Shown: positions 7,636-11,165 of the stretch, piece after piece
How positions within the stretch are numbered: the stretch's first letter is position 1
Layout: every line of letters begins with the position of its first letter
Origin: Leptofilum sp050292445
GTDB taxonomy: Bacteria; Chloroflexota; Anaerolineae; Promineifilales; Promineifilaceae
Assembly: GCA_050292445.1 (NCBI GenBank)
Contig: JBNKLQ010000206.1
Span: forward strand, 1-11,165
Length of the DNA stretch: 11,165 bases
Direction: 5' to 3'
Notes under the pieces: model-generated
The model's database searches: none
The model's input: the letters and a program-made list of their open reading frames with translations, nothing else
What the model was told of the DNA's origin: nothing
Made by a program: the position numbers and the translations under genes

Positions 7636-8874
7636 TTAACTATCTGGGTCAGAAACGGCCGTTGGCGTCAATTCTTTTTCCGGCGTCACCTCAGGAGTGG
7701 GCGACACTTCTGGCGTAGGCGTTGGCGTTTTGTACGGCTCCGTTACCAGCTCTACCGTTGTTAGTTCCCCTGCTACCACCTGCACAGGCTGCCGGTATTC
7801 GATCCCCTGCAATTTGACGTACAGCGTATATTCTCCAGGTTTCACATCGGCAAAAACAAAGTTTTCCGCCAACAGTTCATCAGGGTTGATCAAGTTTTGC
7901 GGGTCGCCCTGATAACTCCAGGTATTAATAAATTCCGCCTCATCCTGACTGGCATCCACCAACGTAACCACCACACCTTGCCACGGCCGTCCCTGGGGAT
8001 CAATCAACCGGCCAGCGACCACACCCCGCGTCGGGCCTGGATCAATCCACAGCATTGGGTTTTGGGTTGCGCTGAATTCATTGCTGCCCACGCGCACTTC
8101 TAGATGCAGGTGCGGCACGGTGGCTGCACCACCAATGCCCACTTCGGCCACAGGTTCGCCCTGCTGCACATGTTGCCCAACCTCTACGCTCAAACCCAGC
8201 ACATGGCCGTACAGCACATAAATCGGCTGTCCCTGCCAGGTCTGATCCAGCTCAATGACCACCAGATGGCCGTACCAGTCACAGCGCCAGCCATACAGCT
8301 CCAACTCATCTGCCTGGGAAACCACCACCGTGCCGTCAGCTACGGCCAACACCGGCAGCCCCAGTTCGCCAGCGATGTCGATGCCATTGTGCAGCAAATA
8401 ACGGCCGTCGCCATCCGATCCATAAGGAAATGTTTTGTTGATGATGGTACGACCACCACCGGGTACGGGCTTCACAAAATCAAAATGAGCCACAGGATCG
8501 CCCACAGGCTGGGGCCAGGCATCCGCCGCTAAAAAGTAACGGGTGTACGGCGGCTTAATTGGCGCTTCTGCCGGACAGCGACGATTGATGGGAACGGCCG
8601 TTGGCGTTGTTGTTTCGGTGGGAACGGCCGTTGGCGTGTTTGTCTGCGTGGGCTGCGGCGTCAACGTTGGTGGGTCGGTAGGCGTCGCCGATGGCGTCCA
8701 GGTCACTGTTGGAGAAGGAATGGGCGTGGCGCTGGGTAGTAACGTTGGCAATGTTTCCGTTGCCACAGCCGCAACCGCCACAGCCGGGGCCGCATCAGCC
8801 GACTGCCCACAGCCGCTGCCCAATAAAATCAACAAAAGGCTAATCAATAGATAAAAAACAGGTAACCGCTTCAT
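7636..8874 (-). CDS. M23 (LytM) peptidase lipoprotein with C-terminal beta-sandwich-like domain
   Basis: The protein of 412 residues has a hydrophobic signal ending in GSGC (Cys22), a probable lipoprotein. A Thr/Pro-rich linker (about 39-95, TPTAVPTETTTPTAVP) leads to an M23 metallopeptidase domain (about 125-270). All metal and catalytic positions are present: H162-x3-D166 (LLHNGIDIAG), H224 (LYGHV) and H255-x-H257 (PHLHLEV). M23 enzymes cut peptide cross-bridges of peptidoglycan; the real substrate here is unknown. Residues about 275-375 (GRLIDPQGRPWQGVVVTLVD..., FADVKPGEYTLYVKL) look like a carboxypeptidase-regulatory-type beta-sandwich. A second Thr/Pro tail (TPTPTPEVSPTPEVTPE) closes the protein. 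ATG 8874 is chosen over the upstream in-frame start at 8976 because GGGAG lies 4 nt before it and the signal peptide begins there. It converges on the kinase gene with one base between the stop codons. Confidence 0.9.
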   Translation of the reverse strand: MKRLPVFYLLISLLLILLGSGCGQSADAAPAVAVAAVATETLPTLLPSATPIPSPTVTWTPSATPTDPPTLTPQPTQTNTPTAVPTETTTPTAVPINRRCPAEAPIKPPYTRYFLAADAWPQPVGDPVAHFDFVKPVPGGGRTIINKTFPYGSDGDGRYLLHNGIDIAGELGLPVLAVADGTVVVSQADELELYGWRCDWYGHLVVIELDQTWQGQPIYVLYGHVLGLSVEVGQHVQQGEPVAEVGIGGAATVPHLHLEVRVGSNEFSATQNPMLWIDPGPTRGVVAGRLIDPQGRPWQGVVVTLVDASQDEAEFINTWSYQGDPQNLINPDELLAENFVFADVKPGEYTLYVKLQGIEYRQPVQVVAGELTTVELVTEPYKTPTPTPEVSPTPEVTPEKELTPTAVSDPDS

Positions 8875-8938
8875 AAAGCTCCCAAATGTTTGTGATGGGG
8901 TATTGTCGCTGAGGGAGAAACGGCCGTCAAATGAGACA

Positions 8939-8967
8939 ATTCTCAAATCCAACCAACTGGTTGACAA
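8939..8967 (-). promoter_or_regulatory. Candidate sigma-70-type promoter for the M23 lipoprotein gene
   Basis: On the minus strand TTGTCA (8967-8962), a 17-bp spacer and GAGAAT (8944-8939) match the consensus at 5/6 and 4/6 positions. The start would fall near 8932, giving a leader of about 58 nt that contains an ACGGCCGT octamer (8920-8927). The -35 overlaps a plus-strand TTGACA, so divergent promoters may compete here. Confidence 0.4.
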
Positions 8968-8990
8968 GCTGGACATCTCCGGTGTAGAAA
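8950..8990 (+). promoter_or_regulatory. Candidate plus-strand promoter with overlapping inverted repeat
   Basis: A consensus TTGACA (8961-8966), an 18-bp spacer and TAGAAA (8985-8990) could drive the orphan gene at 9124 with a leader of about 125 nt. An inverted repeat, CAACCA-AC-TGGTTG (8950-8963), overlaps the -35 and could be an operator. The -10 is weak. Confidence 0.35.
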
Positions 8991-9032
8991 TTAGTTGTCA
9001 ATGTCCATCATTGATTTTAGCAAGAAGGAAAC

Positions 9033-9063
9033 TACTATAGTAAATATAAGACTCACTATAGTA
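9033..9063. promoter_or_regulatory. Two palindromic ACTATAGTA sites 21 bp apart
   Basis: TACTATAGTA (9033-9042) is a perfect 10-bp palindrome. ACTATAGTA recurs at 9055-9063, exactly 21 bp (two helical turns) downstream, 60-90 bp before the orphan gene's start codon. This spacing would place two protein dimers on the same DNA face, as in many operators. A weak promoter (TTGATT 9011-9016 and TACTAT 9033-9038) would overlap the first site. The sites are AT-rich and the regulatory role is an inference. Confidence 0.4.
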
Positions 9064-9123
9064 ATGTAGGCTAATAAATAGTTAGTTGGCTTCCTGCAAA
9101 CAGTTTTTAAAACGGGATAAAAA

Positions 9124-9891
9124 ATGAAAGAGCAACCCGATGTCCATAAAGAAGTGGGAAGACAAAATGTGGCAGGAAATATTGTCACAGGAGTTATTTC
9201 TACCATTGTCTTTTTCATTGCCTGTGGTTATTTTACATTGGTACTTATTTTTAATGGTGGATTAGGTGGACTCATTAGTAATCTGAAACCTGCACCAAAC
9301 CCAAACAGTTCAGCAATGAACGCTAAAAGAGAAGTGGTTACAGGAGAAATCAATCAATCTTTTGATGAATTACAAAACATTCTTCAATACAATTATTACG
9401 AAACGGCTACGCATGACTATTGTTCCAGAGGGGATAATAATTATAAAAGATCTGACGGCTATGCTTATCGCTGTTCGCTCCGAATAACAAAGTTTTACGG
9501 GTTCAATGGCGATTTTCGCCAACAAATGATTGATTTCGAGCAGAAAATTATTAATATTGGCTGGAATCCCCCATCCTATAGATCAGATAACCCTTGTGAA
9601 AAGATGCTGGAAGAGTATTATGACCCGTATCTAGGAAAGCTTGTATCTGACCTACCTAGTCGTCAGTGTAGTTATGAGAAAGACAGTCTTTCACTAGAAA
9701 CTGAGCTTGCCGAAAAAGAAACTCGTAGTTTTATTCTTCAAAATGCCGTTCAAAAAGTTAGCGGGGGTTCTTATGACGAGATTTATGACGAAAAGATTTT
9801 TCAAGATGGTAGTGTGATTACAAAAATGATTACCGATATTGACAGGTTTGTTTTAATTATTTCAATACAAAAAAACTATTTTCAAAATTAG
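9124..9891 (+). CDS. Hypothetical single-pass membrane protein, AT-rich orphan
   Basis: I do not recognise this protein of 255 residues. A short charged N-terminus (1-18) precedes one transmembrane helix (about 20-43), then a Pro/Asn-rich stretch (55-64). A mostly alpha/beta outer domain carries four cysteines, C100, C117, C158 and C182, which could form two disulfides. Notable pieces are YCSRGDNNY, YRCSLRITKFYGFNGDF and IINIGWNPPSY. There is no lipobox and no catalytic motif I can name. Base and codon use is clearly more AT-rich than the flanking genes (many AAA, ATT, AAT, TTT codons), and no ACGGCCGT octamer falls in it, which suggests acquisition by transfer. GGGAT lies 5-6 nt before the ATG, so the start is plausible. 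Two palindromic sites lie upstream and an attC-like palindrome begins about 50 bp after the stop, an arrangement reminiscent of an integron gene cassette. Confidence 0.75.
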   Translation: MKEQPDVHKEVGRQNVAGNIVTGVISTIVFFIACGYFTLVLIFNGGLGGLISNLKPAPNPNSSAMNAKREVVTGEINQSFDELQNILQYNYYETATHDYCSRGDNNYKRSDGYAYRCSLRITKFYGFNGDFRQQMIDFEQKIINIGWNPPSYRSDNPCEKMLEEYYDPYLGKLVSDLPSRQCSYEKDSLSLETELAEKETRSFILQNAVQKVSGGSYDEIYDEKIFQDGSVITKMITDIDRFVLIISIQKNYFQN

Positions 9892-9942
9892 ATTGAACTT
9901 GCGTTATGCAATAGGTAGATTAACCTAATGGCGTAAACGCCA

Positions 9943-10072
9943 GCCAACAAAGCGTGCACCTGAGGCTGGGGATTCTGCGGTCATCCCAAGCATTTTCCTA
10001 CGCCTTTTCATTTTTCCAGTTGGACAGCTTCGCCGTCCCCCACGCCAGCGCAGATAACGCAAACCGTTAGAT
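9943..10072. other. attC-like imperfect palindrome downstream of the orphan gene
   Basis: The 5' end GCCAACAAAGCGTGCACC and the 3' end CAGATAACGCAAACCGTTAG resemble the ends of integron attC sites. GTTAGAT (10066-10072) fits the GTTRRRY core; AGCCAAC at the other end fits RYYYAAC with one mismatch. The arms pair as CCAAC/GTTAG (4 of 5), GCGT 9952-9955/ACGC 10057-10060, CTG 9960-9962/CAG 10051-10053, and GCTGG 9965-9969/CCAGC 10045-10049, with unpaired A9963 mimicking an extrahelical base. The length of about 130 bp is within the attC range. No integrase is present, and no second convincing attC is seen upstream of the gene, so this is a degenerate or solitary site at best. Confidence 0.45.
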
Positions 10073-10078
10073 TTACCC

Positions 10079-10108
10079 TTGCCAGCAACGGCCGTTTTCC
10101 CTTATAAT
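10079..10108 (+). promoter_or_regulatory. Sigma-70-type promoter of valS
   Basis: TTGCCA (10079-10084), an 18-bp spacer and a perfect TATAAT (10103-10108) predict a start near 10115, about 14 nt before Stem I of the T-box leader. The spacer contains an ACGGCCGT octamer (10088-10095), and the -35 begins 7 bp after the attC-like element ends. Confidence 0.8.
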
Positions 10109-10263
10109 CTCCTCCACAACAAAATAAACCATCATCTCCGGGAGGAGTAGCTGGTAACGAGACTGACAGAAAAGACGGGGCCATCAGGCTGAAAGCCCCC
10201 ACAGCCAACGCCCAGCGAAAGTCGCCCGGATGGATTACCGAAGAAATGATCCGTATTCGGTAA

Positions 10264-10316
10264 ACAGTAATCAGTAAAAGCTACCAATACTGATTACTGA
10301 CCTACTGAACACTGAT
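10264..10316. repeat. CTGATTA-family repeat inside the T-box leader
   Basis: CAGTAATCAGTA (10265-10276) and TACTGATTACTG (10288-10299) form a perfect 12-bp hairpin with an 11-nt loop, followed by ACCTACTGAACACTGAT. The stretch TACTGACCTACTGAA is the reverse complement of a 15-mer in the repeat upstream of alaS (3875-3889). It directly follows another hairpin (TTACCGAA 10235-10242 with TTCGGTAA 10256-10263) and lies between Stem I and Stem II, so it looks like an insertion tolerated in the linker. Confidence 0.85.
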
Positions 10317-10436
10317 CAAAGTAGACCGGTACGGGTAAGCCCGTTACAGCGCAATCCCGATGTTGGTCGGGATAAAGAGCGGCATTAGCCTGGGGATTTA
10401 TCCCCAGAAGCCGAAGAGAGGTGGTACCGCGGAATC

Positions 10437-10474
10437 AAGCCCATTTCGTCCTCAACGGATGATTTGGGCTTTTT
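10437..10474 (+). terminator. Regulated intrinsic terminator of the T-box leader
   Basis: AAGCCCA (10437-10443) pairs with TGGGCTT (10465-10471). An inner helix of TCGTCC (10446-10451) with GGATGA (10457-10462), including one G-U pair, extends the stem, and TTTTT (10470-10474) follows. The 5' half of the inner helix contains the bases used by the antiterminator, the usual mutually exclusive T-box arrangement. Confidence 0.92.
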
Positions 10475-10480
10475 AGTTGG

Positions 10481-10554
10481 GGAGATTAGAGAATTGGAGA
10501 TTGGAGATTGACGTTTTCTGAACAAAAATCTCCAATCTCCAGTCTCCAATCTCC
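10481..10554. repeat. Heptamer-repeat hairpin (TTGGAGA / AATCTCC family), copy 2
   Basis: The left arm (10481-10509) is GGAGATTAGAGAA followed by TTGGAGA units. The right arm (10527-10554) is AATCTCC units with one variant (AGTCTCC). They pair over about 28 positions with one or two mismatches and one bulge, around a 17-nt loop. It lies after the T-box terminator and ends 8 bp before the valS Shine-Dalgarno GGAGG, so every full-length valS mRNA carries this stem just ahead of its ribosome binding site. Confidence 0.88.
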
Positions 10555-10574
10555 GTAATTCCGGAGGCTTTATT

Positions 10575-11165
10575 ATGTCTTTACCCAAACGGTACAATCC
10601 AACAACGGCCGAACCTGCCCTACAAGCCCAGTGGCAAGACAACGGCACTTATCATTTTGACCCCAATTCAGAATTGCCCGTGTTCAGCATCGACACGCCG
10701 CCGCCGTCGGTGTCTGGGCATCTGCATTTGGGGCATGTGTACTCCTACAGCCAGACCGATTTTATTGCCCGATTTTTTCGGATGAACGGCCGTAACCTGT
10801 TCTATCCTATGGGCTTTGATGACAACGGCCTGCCCACCGATAAGCTGGTGGAACGGCTGGAAGGCGTGCGCGCCCCCGAAATCGGACGGCAGGCGTTTAT
10901 CGATCTCTGCCTCAAAGTGAGCGAGGAGACCGAAGGCAAATACCGCGAACTGTGGCAGCGGCTAGGGCTTTCGGTAGATTGGCGCTACACTTACCGTACC
11001 ATCGACGACAACTCGCGGCGGCTGGCACAATGGTCTTTCCTCGATTTGCACAAAAAAGGGCTGGCGTATCGCCAAAAATCGCCCGCCATCTGGTGCCCGG
11101 AGTGCCAAACAGCCATCGCTCAGGCAGAGCTGAACGACCTGGAGCGGGAAAGCACGTTTTACACC
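10575..11165 (+). CDS. valS: Valyl-tRNA synthetase, N-terminal part
   Basis: The frame is open from ATG 10575 to the right edge (197 codons), so this is the N-terminal fifth or so of a class I synthetase that charges tRNA-Val and edits mischarged Thr. GGAGG (10563-10567) lies 7 nt before the ATG. The Rossmann-fold signature is PPPSVSGHLHLGHV, with HLGH at 51-54 in the HIGH position. FYPMGFDDNGLPTDKLVE (76-93) follows; the 'DDNGLPT' form is typical of archaeal-type ValRS, whereas common bacterial ValRS reads GTDHAGIATQ. Further on come LGLSVDWRYTYRTID (130-144) and WCPECQTAIAQAE (173-185), where C174 and C177 start a likely zinc site and the editing insertion. Identity as ValRS, rather than IleRS or LeuRS, is strengthened by the GUC specifier in its T-box leader. 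Confidence 0.95.
   Translation, partial: MSLPKRYNPTTAEPALQAQWQDNGTYHFDPNSELPVFSIDTPPPSVSGHLHLGHVYSYSQTDFIARFFRMNGRNLFYPMGFDDNGLPTDKLVERLEGVRAPEIGRQAFIDLCLKVSEETEGKYRELWQRLGLSVDWRYTYRTIDDNSRRLAQWSFLDLHKKGLAYRQKSPAIWCPECQTAIAQAELNDLERESTFYT

Larger units (their letters stand above)
10129..10474 (+). promoter_or_regulatory. T-box leader, tRNA-Val responsive (specifier GUC)
   Basis: This riboswitch reads the charging state of tRNA-Val and controls valS by transcription attenuation. Stem I base: CCAT 10129-10132 with ATGG 10230-10233, and CCGGG 10138-10142 with CCCGG 10225-10229. CTGG 10151-10154 with CCAG 10212-10215 closes the specifier loop. Its 5' side holds AGUA (10146-10149) and its 3' side GAAAGUCG, placing GUC (10221-10223), a valine codon, in the specifier position. 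Stem II region: CCGTTA 10341-10346 with AGCGG, and a hairpin ATCCCGA/TCGGGAT (10354-10373). Stem III: CTGGGGAT/ATCCCCAG (10390-10407). The T-box motif GAGGTGGTACCGCGG follows (10418-10432); its TGGT pairs with tRNA 3' ACCA, consistent with discriminator A of tRNA-Val. GAGG (10418-10421) can pair with CCTC (10450-10453) to form the antiterminator, excluding the terminator. A repeat hairpin (10264-10316) interrupts the linker between Stem I and Stem II. Confidence 0.93.
724..10793. repeat. Dispersed highly iterated palindrome ACGGCCGT (20 copies)
   Basis: Exact copies start at 724, 1377, 2328, 2489, 3661, 4344, 5045, 5105, 5567, 6014, 7160, 7546, 7655, 7983, 8401, 8594, 8624, 8920, 10088 and 10786. 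About 0.2 would be expected by chance in 11 kb at balanced composition. I find only about four other CGGCCG hexamers (near 238, 496, 4236 and 10604), so the outer A/T is part of the signal. Within genes the octamer is read in all three phases: Thr-Ala-Val (7 copies), x-Gly-Arg (6) and x-Arg-Pro-x (5). Two copies are non-coding. Selection therefore seems to act on DNA rather than protein. The pattern parallels HIP1 (GCGATCGC) of cyanobacteria. No copy occurs between 8928 and 10087, which includes the orphan gene. Confidence 0.9.

Noticed and set aside
8104..8532. Plus-strand open frame (142 codons)
   Set aside because: It is antisense to the M23 catalytic domain, which has all its metal ligands.
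8991..9218. Minus-strand open frame (75 codons) opposite the orphan gene start
   Set aside because: It overlaps the putative operators and the start and membrane helix of the orphan gene, and no Shine-Dalgarno or family match was seen.
9943..10072. tRNA gene or insertion-sequence end
   Set aside because: No cloverleaf or T-loop GTTCRA element, no transposase frame and no target-site duplication were found; attC-like is the better description.
1096..10554. CRISPR array
   Set aside because: The repeats are contiguous heptamers in facing arms, without spacers of regular length, and no cas gene is present.
10385..10648. Minus-strand open frame (87 codons)
   Set aside because: It crosses the T-box antiterminator, the terminator, the repeat hairpin and the valS start.

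Overview
The window looks like chromosomal DNA from an uncultured-type member of the Chloroflexi (Chloroflexota), probably near Anaerolineae, Caldilineae or 'Promineifilum'. This assignment is an inference. It rests on Thr/Pro/Ala-rich lipoprotein linkers, a membrane-anchored baseplate-J-like protein next to alaS, a tRNA-Val T-box leader in front of an archaeal-looking valS, and a cytosolic receiver-histidine kinase. No rRNA or other firm taxonomic marker is present.

Layout. On the minus strand at the left are a partial baseplate-J/gp47-like membrane protein (1-1084) and, upstream of it, a complete alaS (1151-3838). They are separated only by a heptamer-repeat hairpin. Further right, also on the minus strand, are a WD40/TolB-like lipoprotein gene (4120-5250) and lplA (5306-6289), closed by an intrinsic terminator at 3952-3991. 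Across a 253-bp divergent gap lies a plus-strand receiver + histidine kinase gene (6543-7634). It meets an M23 peptidase lipoprotein gene (7636-8874, minus) tail to tail with one base between the stop codons. Next comes an AT-rich orphan membrane-protein gene (9124-9891, plus), followed by an attC-like imperfect palindrome (9943-10072). A sigma-70-type promoter (10079-10108) then leads into a T-box leader with a GUC (Val) specifier, an intrinsic terminator, and the first 197 codons of valS, which runs off the right edge.

The genes do not form one pathway. Two are aminoacyl-tRNA synthetases (AlaRS, ValRS), one salvages lipoate, two are surface lipoproteins, one is a signalling protein, and two are membrane proteins of unknown role. 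The clearest regulatory story is valS: uncharged tRNA-Val should stabilise the antiterminator and allow read-through.

The unusual signal is at DNA level. The palindromic octamer ACGGCCGT occurs 20 times in 11.2 kb, in all three codon phases and in non-coding DNA, much like the HIP1 octamer of cyanobacteria. Two dispersed heptamer-based hairpin families (TTGGAGA/AATCTCC and CTGATTA/TAATCAG) occur beside both synthetase genes. One copy sits inside the T-box leader, and a short TTGGAGA-family stretch lies in frame inside alaS. The orphan gene and its attC-like tail are the one segment that looks foreign: AT-rich and without the octamer.
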